Of a stretch of 60,174 nucleotides of DNA, positions 53,534 through 60,174 are shown piece by piece. This DNA is from Acidobacteriota bacterium (GTDB lineage Bacteria; Acidobacteriota; Terriglobia; Terriglobales; Acidobacteriaceae). The stretch spans positions 1 through 60,174 of the forward strand of contig JABCZC010000028.1 of the NCBI GenBank assembly GCA_013289875.1, in the 5' to 3' direction. The stretch's first letter is position 1, and each line of letters begins with the position of its first letter. A program made the translations under genes and the position numbers. The notes under the pieces are model-generated. The model was not told the DNA's origin, did no database searches, and saw nothing but the letters and a program-made list of their open reading frames with translations.

Positions 53534-55258
53534 ATGCAGCTTCAACCTTCTGTGGCGCTTTCCACTTATCTTGCGACGCCGGCTCATTCGCTCGCTCACC
53601 TCAATGCAGTCGATATCGCTGTGATCGCGATCTACTTCGGCATGGTCATCTTCATCGGCTTTTACCTGAAGGGTTCCGCAAATACGAGCGAAGAGTTCTT
53701 TATGGCCGGGCGTGAGATGACGGCCTGGATTGCCGGCTTGAGCTTCGTTTCGGCCAACCTTGGATCGTTGGAGCTGATGGGCTGGGCGGGTTCGGCATAT
53801 CAGTACGGCATTCTGGCAACGCACTGGTACTGGATCGGGGCGATTCCGGCGATGCTGTTCCTGGGCATCATCATGATGCCGTTTTATTACATCTCGAAGG
53901 TCAACTCGGTTCCGGGATATCTACATCTTAGATACGGCGATGGGGCGCGGGCGCTGTCGGCGGTGAGTTTTGCCTTCATGACGGTGCTGATGAGCGGCAT
54001 CAATATGTATTCGATGGCGCTGGTGATGAAGGTGGTGCTGGGGTGGAATCTGAACTTCAGCATCTGGGTGTCTTCGATCACGGTGGCTCTATATGTCGGG
54101 CTGGGCGGTCTGCGGTCGGCGATCTACAACGAGGTGCTGCAATTTCTGTTGATCTGGCTGGGCGCACTGCTGGTGCCCGTACTCGGACTGATCGATGCGG
54201 GCGGGTGGACCAACCTGAAGGCTCAGATCGGCGCGCGGCTGGGTTCTGAATATGTGCACATGTGGAGCACAACCGGGCATTTCAGCCAGAATCCCATGGG
54301 GATTCACTGGACAGGGCTGGTGTTTGGTCTGGCGCTGGTGATCAGCTGCGGCTATTGGACCACCGACTTCCTGGTGGTGCAGCGCGTACTGTCGGCGAAC
54401 AATCTACGGTCGGCGAGAATGGCTCCGATTATCGGCGCAGCTTTCAAGATGGCGGTACCGTTCATCGTGATCCTGCCGGGGCTGCTTGCGCTGGCGGTGC
54501 TTCCCTATCACCTGGTGGGTGAATCGCAGGCTGTGGCAACCGGACAGCACAGCTACAACGAAGTGCTGCCGCTGATGCTGGTGCGCTACTGCGGGCCGGG
54601 GCTGCTGGGGTTGGGCGTGACAGCGCTGATTGCGGGATTCATGTCGGGCATGGCGGGCAATGTGAGCGCGTTCTCGACGGTGTGGACATATGACATCTAT
54701 GGCGCGTTCCTGAACAAGAAGGCTACCGATCAGCATTATGTGGCAATGGGCCGGTGGTGCACGTTTATCGGCGTGCTGATCTCGGTGGGCACGGCGTATC
54801 TGGTGCAGCACGCGGCGAGCATCATGGATTACGTGCAGGGGCTGTTCAGCTTCTTTATCGCGCCTCTGTTCGGGACGGTGATCCTGGGCATGCTGTGGAA
54901 GCGAACCACAAAAGCCGGAGGCTTCTGGGGATTGCTGGCAGGCACGTGTACGGCGATCGGGCTCTTTCTATGGGTGCACCTGGATCCCTCGGCGCTGCGC
55001 TATGTTGCTCTCTCGGCCGACGCGAAGACGCTGGCGGAGGACATGTATCGAGCACTGTGGTCGTGGCTGGTTTGCGTAATTGTAACCGTGACGGTGAGTT
55101 ATGCAACGAAGCCGAAGCCTCTATCGGAGCTGGAGGGCCTGGTATACGGCGTGGTTCCGCTGCCGGTAGAGCATGACGACCACTGGTATCAGAAGCCGAT
55201 TGTATGGGCTGGCATCATCGCGGTGCTGTTTGTGATTCTGAATATTATTTTCTGGTAA
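53534..55258 (+). CDS. Sodium:solute symporter family transporter
   Basis: 574 residues with about 14 hydrophobic helices, of the SSS family (as SGLT-like transporters). Characteristic features are GREMTAWIAGLSFVSANLGS, SVPGYLHLRYGDGARALSAV, AIYNEVLQFLLIWLGAL and MAGNVSAFSTVWTYDIYG. Together with araD, the isomerase and araB it is the likely sugar uptake protein of the locus. It is followed after 12 bases by a 71-residue membrane protein on the same strand. Confidence 0.93.
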   Translation: MQLQPSVALSTYLATPAHSLAHLNAVDIAVIAIYFGMVIFIGFYLKGSANTSEEFFMAGREMTAWIAGLSFVSANLGSLELMGWAGSAYQYGILATHWYWIGAIPAMLFLGIIMMPFYYISKVNSVPGYLHLRYGDGARALSAVSFAFMTVLMSGINMYSMALVMKVVLGWNLNFSIWVSSITVALYVGLGGLRSAIYNEVLQFLLIWLGALLVPVLGLIDAGGWTNLKAQIGARLGSEYVHMWSTTGHFSQNPMGIHWTGLVFGLALVISCGYWTTDFLVVQRVLSANNLRSARMAPIIGAAFKMAVPFIVILPGLLALAVLPYHLVGESQAVATGQHSYNEVLPLMLVRYCGPGLLGLGVTALIAGFMSGMAGNVSAFSTVWTYDIYGAFLNKKATDQHYVAMGRWCTFIGVLISVGTAYLVQHAASIMDYVQGLFSFFIAPLFGTVILGMLWKRTTKAGGFWGLLAGTCTAIGLFLWVHLDPSALRYVALSADAKTLAEDMYRALWSWLVCVIVTVTVSYATKPKPLSELEGLVYGVVPLPVEHDDHWYQKPIVWAGIIAVLFVILNIIFW

Positions 55259-55270
55259 GCGGAGAGGGCG

Positions 55271-55486
55271 ATGCGCGAAGAGATTTCAATCTGGTTTTTT
55301 GGCGGCGTGCTGTTCCTGATCTATGGCGTGATTATTTGCCTGGAGGGGCTGTGGGAACTGAGCCATCCCCTGGTGAACCCTCCGGTACTGAATAATCTGC
55401 ATGCGCCGATCTGGTGGGGCGCGATGATGGGCGTTGCGGGGCTGGGGTACACGGTGAAGTTCTGGCCGAAGAAAAGCCGGGGTTAA
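55271..55486 (+). CDS. Small membrane protein, partner of the symporter
   Basis: 71 residues with two helices (about 7-27 and 47-64), starting MREEISIWFFGGVLFLIYGV. GGAGAGG precedes the ATG, and the gene starts 12 bases after the symporter stop, so it is very likely cotranslated with it. Small subunits of this type occur with some transporters and may help folding or stability. Its stop is followed by a GGATTAGGGATT repeat. Confidence 0.8.
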   Translation: MREEISIWFFGGVLFLIYGVIICLEGLWELSHPLVNPPVLNNLHAPIWWGAMMGVAGLGYTVKFWPKKSRG

Positions 55487-55498
55487 GGATTAGGGATT
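55484..55498 (+). repeat. GATTAGG-type repeat at the small-protein stop
   Basis: TAAGGATTAGGGATT begins with the TAA stop of the 71-residue gene. Shorter than the copy at 53353 but with the same GGATTAGGGATT word. Confidence 0.5.
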
Positions 55499-55540
55499 CG
55501 AACTTCGGCGCGGTAAGGATGACGTAGCAGCAAGAGCGGA

Positions 55541-55593
55541 GAAAAGCAGATCCTTCGACTTCGCACGCGATGCGTGCTCCGCTCAGGATGACA
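55541..55593. repeat. Bracketed hairpin repeat, copy 1
   Basis: Outer parts GAAAAGCAGATCCTTCGACT and CTCAGGATGACA bracket a 6-bp stem, GCACGC and GCGTGC, with a 3-base loop. The same outer sequences occur in copy 2 at 57152, but the inner stem has a different sequence. Confidence 0.8.
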
Positions 55594-55629
55594 TCAAAGT
55601 CAAGTTAGTTCAAAAGAGGCAAAAGAGAG

Positions 55630-57045
55630 ATGAAGAAGCAGCTTACATATGGAGTGATTGTCGGCAGCCGAGGATTTTTTCCGCATCATCTGGCGAAAGA
55701 GGGCCGCGAGGAGATTATTAAGGTCCTTGATGCCAACGGATACAAAGCGGTCGTGCTTTCCCCGGAGCAGACGCAGCATGGAGCCGTGCAGACTCCGGAC
55801 GATGCGCGGCATTGCGCGGAGCTTTTCAAGAAGCATGGCGAGGAGATCGACGGCATTATTATCACTCTGCCTAACTTCGGCGAGGAGCGGACAATTGTCG
55901 ATGCGATCCGGTTGTCGGGGCTGAAGGTTCCGGTGCTGGTGCAGGCTACGCCGGACCGCACGGAGACGATGAAGATTTCGCACCGGCGGGACAGCTTCTG
56001 CGGAAAGATGTCGGCGTGCAACAACCTGATGCAGTATGGGATTGCCTATTCGCTGACGGCATTGCATACGGTGTCACCCAGCTCGGAGGCATTCAAGAAA
56101 GACCTGGCATGGTTCTCGGCGGTTTGCCGCGTGGTGAATGGCTTCAAGAATCTGCGCATCGGCGCGATTGGCGCGCGGCCGGCGGCGTTCAACACTGTCC
56201 GTTACAGCGAAAAGCAGCTCGAACGGGCGGGCATTTCGGTAGAAACGCTGGATCTGTCGGAGGTTCTGGGGCGGATTGCGCGGCTGAAGGATACCGACGA
56301 CGCGACTCAGGCAAAGCTCGCCGCGATCAAGTCCTACGTGCCCACGAGCGGCATTCCGGAAGAGGCACTGCTGAAGATGTCAAAACTCGGCGCAGTGATC
56401 GACGGCTGGATGAAAGAGACCTACTGCACGATCAGCGCGATCCAATGCTGGACCTCGCTCGAAGAGTATTTCGGCGTGGTGCCGTGCACGATCATGAGCA
56501 TGATGAGCGAGAATCTCTTCTCGAGCGCCTGCGAGACGGATGTGGTCGGCGTGCTGAGCATGTACGGACTGGCCCTGGCTTCGGAGACGCCGAGCGCGCT
56601 GCTCGACTGGAACAACAACTACGGCGATGATCCGGACAAGGCAGTGTGCTTCCACTGCTCGAACCTGCCGAAGCATTTTTTTGCCGATGTAGTCATGGAC
56701 TTTCAGGCGATCATCGCGGGTACGGTCGGCAAGGAGAACACCTTTGGAACATGTGTGGGGCGCGTGAAGGCCGGGGCGATGAGCTATCTGCGCTTTTCGA
56801 CGGACGATTACTCCGGCGGGATTCGCGGCTATGTGGGCGAAGGCGAGTTCACGAACGATCCCCTGGAGACCTTTGGCGGCGCGGGCGTGGTGAGGATTCC
56901 CGAGATGCAGAAGCTGCTGCGATTCATCTGCGAGCGCGGATTTGAGCATCACGTCGCTGCGAATTTTTCGACGGTCGCGAGTCCGGTTTACGAGGCGGCG
57001 ACGCGGTATCTAGGTTGGGAGATGCATCAGCATAACAACAGCTAA
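55630..57045 (+). CDS. L-fucose/L-arabinose isomerase family protein
   Basis: 471 residues. It has the sugar-isomerase fold of the FucI/AraA clan: a Rossmann-like N-terminal domain (TYGVIVGSRGFFPHHLAKEG, IDGIIITLPNFGEERTIVDA), a middle domain, and a C-terminal beta domain (GGIRGYVGEGEFTNDPLETF). Given araD and araB beside it, it probably performs the L-arabinose to L-ribulose step. It does not look like canonical AraA. Its final AGC-TAA codons begin a 15-bp repeat array. Confidence 0.85.
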   Translation: MKKQLTYGVIVGSRGFFPHHLAKEGREEIIKVLDANGYKAVVLSPEQTQHGAVQTPDDARHCAELFKKHGEEIDGIIITLPNFGEERTIVDAIRLSGLKVPVLVQATPDRTETMKISHRRDSFCGKMSACNNLMQYGIAYSLTALHTVSPSSEAFKKDLAWFSAVCRVVNGFKNLRIGAIGARPAAFNTVRYSEKQLERAGISVETLDLSEVLGRIARLKDTDDATQAKLAAIKSYVPTSGIPEEALLKMSKLGAVIDGWMKETYCTISAIQCWTSLEEYFGVVPCTIMSMMSENLFSSACETDVVGVLSMYGLALASETPSALLDWNNNYGDDPDKAVCFHCSNLPKHFFADVVMDFQAIIAGTVGKENTFGTCVGRVKAGAMSYLRFSTDDYSGGIRGYVGEGEFTNDPLETFGGAGVVRIPEMQKLLRFICERGFEHHVAANFSTVASPVYEAATRYLGWEMHQHNNS

Positions 57046-57105
57046 GAGGCGGCTAAGGTCCGGGTGGCTAAGAAGCGGGCAGCTAAAAGGCGGGCAGTTA
57101 ATGCG
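57040..57105 (+). repeat. 15-bp stop-proximal repeat array (copy at the isomerase stop)
   Basis: AGCTAAGAGGC (shortened unit containing the last Ser codon and TAA stop), GGCTAAGGTCCGGGT, GGCTAAGAAGCGGGC, AGCTAAAAGGCGGGC and a partial AGTTAATGCG. This is the clearest array in the window, with an exact 15-base period over three complete units. Confidence 0.88.
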
Positions 57106-57151
57106 TAATGACTGAGGCGTGCGACCCGCTGAATTGGCTCAAGAAAAGAAA

Positions 57152-57212
57152 GAAAAGCAGGTCCTTCGACTCCGTTTGGCGAAAACTGCGCCAAACTTCG
57201 TTCAGGATGACA
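57152..57212. repeat. Bracketed hairpin repeat, copy 2
   Basis: GAAAAGCAGGTCCTTCGACT and TTCAGGATGACA bracket GTTTGGCG and CGCCAAAC, an 8-bp perfect stem with a 7-base loop. It is the same element as copy 1 with a different but still self-complementary centre. It lies between the isomerase and araB. Confidence 0.82.
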
Positions 57213-57236
57213 CCCTGTTTGTTTTATTTGGTGAAG

Positions 57237-57253
57237 TGGTAAAACGTTTTCCA
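57237..57253. promoter_or_regulatory. LacI-type operator 3 (upstream of araB)
   Basis: TGGTAAAACGTTTTCCA, a near-perfect palindrome centred on CG (GTAAAAC against GTTTTCC). It lies 17 bases before the araB start and shares the GTAAAACG core with operators 1 and 2, tying araB to the same repressor. Confidence 0.68.
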
Positions 57254-57270
57254 TCGCAAGGAGACGCAGC

Positions 57271-58851
57271 GTGGCAATTGTTGCAGGCGTCGATTTTGGA
57301 ACTCTTAGCGTGCGCGTTACGCTGCTGGACAGCGAGCGCGGGCGCTTGAGCACGGCGAGCGCTGAGTATCCACTGAAGCGCAAGCACGAAGACCCGGACT
57401 ATGCGACCCAGTCGCACCAGGACCAGATGGATGCCCTGGTGAAAGCGACGCGCAAAGCGATCGCCGATGCCGGAATCGAGGGAAATGGGGTCGAAGCGAT
57501 TGCGCTCGATACGACAGGGTCGAGCGTGATTCCGGTGGGCGCTAATCTTGAGCCGCTGGACGATTACTACCTGTGGTGCGATCACCGCGCGAAGGCGGAA
57601 GCGCAGCAGATCACCGAATTGGCGCACGAGGAGAAGCTCGAAGCGATCGAATGGTGCGGCGGTGTGTATTCGCACGAGTGGGGCTTTGCCAAGCTGCTGC
57701 ACTGGCTGCGGCACAATCCGGAAAAGCGCAGGCAATTTGTAACTGCGTTTGAGCATTGTGACATGGTTGCGGCAACGCTGGCGGGAATCACCGATGCGAA
57801 GAAGGTAAAGCGCAGCGTTTGCGCGATGGGACACAAGTGGCTGTGGAATCCGAAGTGGGGCGGGCTGCCTCCGCAGGAATTTTTGTCGAAGCTGGACCCG
57901 CTGTTCGATGGGGTTCGCGAGAAGCTGGCGGGTGAGTATCAGACCTCGGACAAGATTGCCGGATATCTGGCGCCGCAGTGGGCGGATGCGATGGGATCGA
58001 AGGCGGGGATTCCGATTCCGGTGGGCGCGTTCGACGCGCACTGGGATGCGATTGGTGCGGGCTGTCGGGAGGGCGATGTGGTCAACGTGGTCGGGACATC
58101 CACGTGCATCATCGCGATGGAGAAGAAGACCACGCTGGTGCCGGGAGTGTGCGGGGTGGTGCCAGGCAGCGTGCATCCGCAATACACGGGGGTGGAGGCG
58201 GGGCTGTCGGCGACCGGAGACATCTTCGAGGCGATTGCGCGGCGGGCGGGGACCAAAGTTTCAGAGCTGTCGAAGGGGCTGGAACAGTATCGCGCAGGAC
58301 AGACGGGGTTGCTGCGCCTGAGCTGGGACAACGGCGACCGTACGGTGCTGGTGAATTCAGAGTTGGGCGGTGTAACGCTGGGGTGGAACCTTATCCACAC
58401 GGCGCAGGATGAGTTGTTCGCGGCGATCGAGGGGACGGCGTTTCACACGCGCATCATCCTGGAGCGGATGGCGGAGTATGGCGTGCCGGTGGAGCGGGTG
58501 ATCAATGCGGGCGGGATTCCGCAGAACAATAAGGTGCTGAACCAAGTGTACGCGAACGTGCTGGGTAAGCCGGTGCTGGTGCCGGCCGGGATTCCTACGA
58601 GTCTGGGATCGGGAATCTTCGCGCTGCTGGCTGCGGGAACGTTTCGGTCGATCGAAGCTGCTCAGGATGCGATGTGCCTGAAGTATGCGACCTATGAGCC
58701 CGAGCCGAAAGCGACGGCGGTCTATGAGCGGCTGTTCAAGCACTATCGCGATCTGTATTTTGCGCTGGGACGGAAGAAGGCGGAGGCGGCGCCGCTGGGC
58801 GCGGTGCTGCCGGAGCTGAGAAAGATTGCTGCGGAAGCGTGCGAGGTTTAA
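57271..58851 (+). CDS. araB: Ribulokinase-type FGGY carbohydrate kinase
   Basis: 526 residues with the two-domain FGGY fold. The N-terminal GVDFGTLSVRVTLLDSERGR binds the phosphate; ALDTTGSSVIPVG, YYLWCDHRAKAEAQQI, and CAMGHKWLWNPKWGGLPPQE are typical of AraB. The C-terminal domain has NVVGTSTCIIAM and the late NAGGIPQNNKVLNQ motif. With araD and the isomerase it completes L-arabinose entry into the pentose phosphate pathway. GTG start with AAGGAG upstream. Confidence 0.88.
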   Translation: MAIVAGVDFGTLSVRVTLLDSERGRLSTASAEYPLKRKHEDPDYATQSHQDQMDALVKATRKAIADAGIEGNGVEAIALDTTGSSVIPVGANLEPLDDYYLWCDHRAKAEAQQITELAHEEKLEAIEWCGGVYSHEWGFAKLLHWLRHNPEKRRQFVTAFEHCDMVAATLAGITDAKKVKRSVCAMGHKWLWNPKWGGLPPQEFLSKLDPLFDGVREKLAGEYQTSDKIAGYLAPQWADAMGSKAGIPIPVGAFDAHWDAIGAGCREGDVVNVVGTSTCIIAMEKKTTLVPGVCGVVPGSVHPQYTGVEAGLSATGDIFEAIARRAGTKVSELSKGLEQYRAGQTGLLRLSWDNGDRTVLVNSELGGVTLGWNLIHTAQDELFAAIEGTAFHTRIILERMAEYGVPVERVINAGGIPQNNKVLNQVYANVLGKPVLVPAGIPTSLGSGIFALLAAGTFRSIEAAQDAMCLKYATYEPEPKATAVYERLFKHYRDLYFALGRKKAEAAPLGAVLPELRKIAAEACEV

Positions 58852-58864
58852 GAGGCTGACAGCT

Positions 58865-59827
58865 TTACCAGCCTTGGCTCTGGGTGGCTGGCGAGCACTT
58901 CCGCCATCCTGCCCAAAGCAATCCTTCTGCCACGATGAAAATGGTAAAACCTGCGAAGGCAGGCAAGAGATGGAAGAAGTCAAGGTAGCCCACCGCAAAG
59001 TGAACGCCGATTGCACCACCGAACCCGGCGCAGCCCATGACTGCGACAATCTCCACCAGATTCTGGTTCAGCTCTGCACATCGCGCCATAAACAGGAGCA
59101 GACAGCCGATTGAACAAAGTCCGCCGCCAAAACCAGCGCGATCATGCGAAATGAGGGGGATCAGCGACGGAGAAATATGATCGAGAGTGGGAACGTCCAG
59201 CCCAATAAATCGCAGATCCGATGGCACGAAAACCCTGGTCATCCCAAAAATCGCGATGGTTGTTCCAGCCATGATAATGCCCGCCGCACAGGCTCCCAAT
59301 AGAAACCTTCCCCATCTGGCAAATGGGCCACACTCTTCGGGTTTGTTCATCCAAACAGAGCGAAGCGAGAGATTAGCCGGGCGGGAGCGCCACAGTCCGG
59401 CAGCGAAAACGGGCAGAAGAAAGAGCGTTGCGACGCCATGCCACGTGTCGAGATAGCCGCGCCCGAGGTAGGTGAGGAAGGCCAGAAAACCTATCACCCC
59501 GGAGGAGACGAGCGCCCACCACGCCCAAGCTGATCGAACCTGCATCGGGAATGCGGCCAGCCAAAGATATCCGGCGCCGATGGCTAAAAGAGAGCCGCCA
59601 TACGCCACCCTGTCGTGAAACATGAACCCCAGGAGGCGGCGATTGCCGGCTTGCATCAATGCAAATGAATCCATCCCGATTGCATGACTGTCCTGTGGAA
59701 GTAGCTGTCCTGAGACTGACTGGAGAACTGCGAATCCTCCGCTGAGTAATAAGGAAATGCCGGTGAGCGCAATCAAGAATCGACCATCACCGAGAACTAC
59801 ATCCAGAAGGCCACGCTCGTCTCTCAT
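58865..59827 (-). CDS. Internally duplicated membrane protein, unknown function
   Basis: 320 residues with eight or so hydrophobic helices in two repeating halves. Each half has a HDR motif followed by a Gly-rich helix (FHDRVAYGGSLLAIGAGYLW and SHDRAGFGGGLCSIGCLLLF) and later a GYLD motif near aromatics (LGRGYLDTWHGVATLF and AVGYLDFFHLLPAFAG). This is a clear tandem duplication. No known family was recognised. It is convergent with araB, with 13 bases between. Confidence 0.75.
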   Translation of the reverse strand: MRDERGLLDVVLGDGRFLIALTGISLLLSGGFAVLQSVSGQLLPQDSHAIGMDSFALMQAGNRRLLGFMFHDRVAYGGSLLAIGAGYLWLAAFPMQVRSAWAWWALVSSGVIGFLAFLTYLGRGYLDTWHGVATLFLLPVFAAGLWRSRPANLSLRSVWMNKPEECGPFARWGRFLLGACAAGIIMAGTTIAIFGMTRVFVPSDLRFIGLDVPTLDHISPSLIPLISHDRAGFGGGLCSIGCLLLFMARCAELNQNLVEIVAVMGCAGFGGAIGVHFAVGYLDFFHLLPAFAGFTIFIVAEGLLWAGWRKCSPATQSQGW

Positions 59828-59872
59828 TGGCTCTGAAGTATAACAACCGGCTGACAGATGCGATCCGTTCTT

Positions 59873-60174
59873 CTAGTTCATCTTCATTCCGGGCATGGCG
59901 GAGTGGTCCATGTTGTCGTGCCCCTGGTCGTCGTCATCGGTGGACCAGACTTTCTTCGGGTCGGTCTCATAGGGATAGACGTGGACCATCCATCCAAAAA
60001 GGTGAGGAAGGAACTCACCACCGGCGGCGTCGCACTGTCCTGCGCGATCGTCGGCGGTCTTCTTGTATAGGAGCGATGTGGGCTTGAGCGGATCGAAATG
60101 CGACCGCGCCTCAAAGCCGTAATCGTGCCTCGTAAAGTGATACTGGGCCTGTGGAACGTTGGGGAGAAAGATTT
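59873..60174 (-). CDS. Met/His/Asp-rich protein, C-terminal part (5' end outside window)
   Basis: About 100 residues of an open frame that enters from the right edge and stops at TAG 59873-59875. It reads YHFTRHDYGFEARSHFDPLK, then GGEFLPHLFGWMVHVYPYE, and ends with an acidic then Met/His-rich tail (DDDDQGHDNMDHSAMPGM, KMN). The tail resembles copper-binding segments, and the context (unknown membrane proteins) gives no function. The start and any signal peptide are outside. Confidence 0.7.
   Translation of the reverse strand, partial: IFLPNVPQAQYHFTRHDYGFEARSHFDPLKPTSLLYKKTADDRAGQCDAAGGEFLPHLFGWMVHVYPYETDPKKVWSTDDDDQGHDNMDHSAMPGMKMN

Noticed and set aside
1..60174. tRNA, rRNA, prophage or complete insertion sequence
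   Set aside because: No cloverleaf, rRNA-like stretch, transposase or phage structural gene could be recognised.

Overview
This window reads as chromosomal DNA of a high-GC acidobacterium, most likely class Terriglobia (Acidobacteriaceae-like). The inference rests on an ADOP-type 'orphan' FtsX/MacB permease (27.2-29.6 kb), many secreted proteins of unknown function, a lipid A operon (Gram-negative envelope), a BshB1-like LmbE deacetylase, paired SpoIIE/PP2C phosphatases, and several families of short intergenic repeats. I found no rRNA, tRNA, CRISPR array, prophage or complete insertion sequence. A coding region runs off each end of the window.

Layout. 0-1.9 kb: C-terminal part of an AddA/UvrD-like helicase-nuclease. 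1.9-9.2 kb, minus strand: a complete phosphate module, phoB-phoR-pstS-pstC-pstA-pstB-phoU in transcription order, with a candidate three-heptamer Pho box before pstS. 9.6-11.8 kb: a stand-alone receiver overlapping a CHASE3/PAS histidine kinase. 11.8-17.8 kb: LmbE deacetylase, beta-propeller-like lipoprotein, bifunctional homocysteine methyltransferase/MTHFR, xseB, a membrane-anchored protein and a DUF3617 protein. 17.8-21.9 kb: a minus-strand run of serine hydrolase, lpxL-type acyltransferase, lpxD and a MobB-like P-loop protein. 22-27 kb: zwf, a SYLF protein, a NarL-type regulator with a degenerate receiver, dcd, an HU/IHF protein and a ferritin-like protein. 27-34 kb: ADOP permease, two SpoIIE phosphatases and a YihY/BrkB protein.

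34.2-38.7 kb looks like an accessory patch. It holds a pentapeptide-repeat protein fused to a TIR/deoxyribosyltransferase-like domain, a PEBP protein, a small unknown, and a 463-residue protein that looks like a PD-(D/E)XK nuclease joined to a membrane segment. 38.7-51.2 kb mixes secreted proteins (a sugar-binding-like fold, an HExxH protein, an alpha/beta hydrolase, DinB, DsrE) with housekeeping genes (csp, queG, cysK, usp, a UDP-glucuronate decarboxylase-like gene) and a LysR regulator. 51.4-58.9 kb is an L-arabinose-type catabolic locus: a LacI-family regulator divergent from araD, a sodium:solute symporter with a 71-residue partner, an isomerase of the L-fucose/L-arabinose family, and araB. 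Three matching LacI-type palindromes lie in front of araD/lacI and araB. 58.9-60.2 kb holds an internally duplicated membrane protein and the Met/His-rich end of another gene.

The most unusual signal at genome scale is a family of degenerate 15-bp tandem units (core GCTAAnnnCSGG) sitting on or just after the stop codons of at least six unrelated genes. Two further repeat families (GATTAGG-rich, and hairpins bracketed by TCCTTCGACT and TCAGGATGACA) also lie just after stops or at gene junctions, and a fourth family of CCCACCTT-type hairpins is intergenic.
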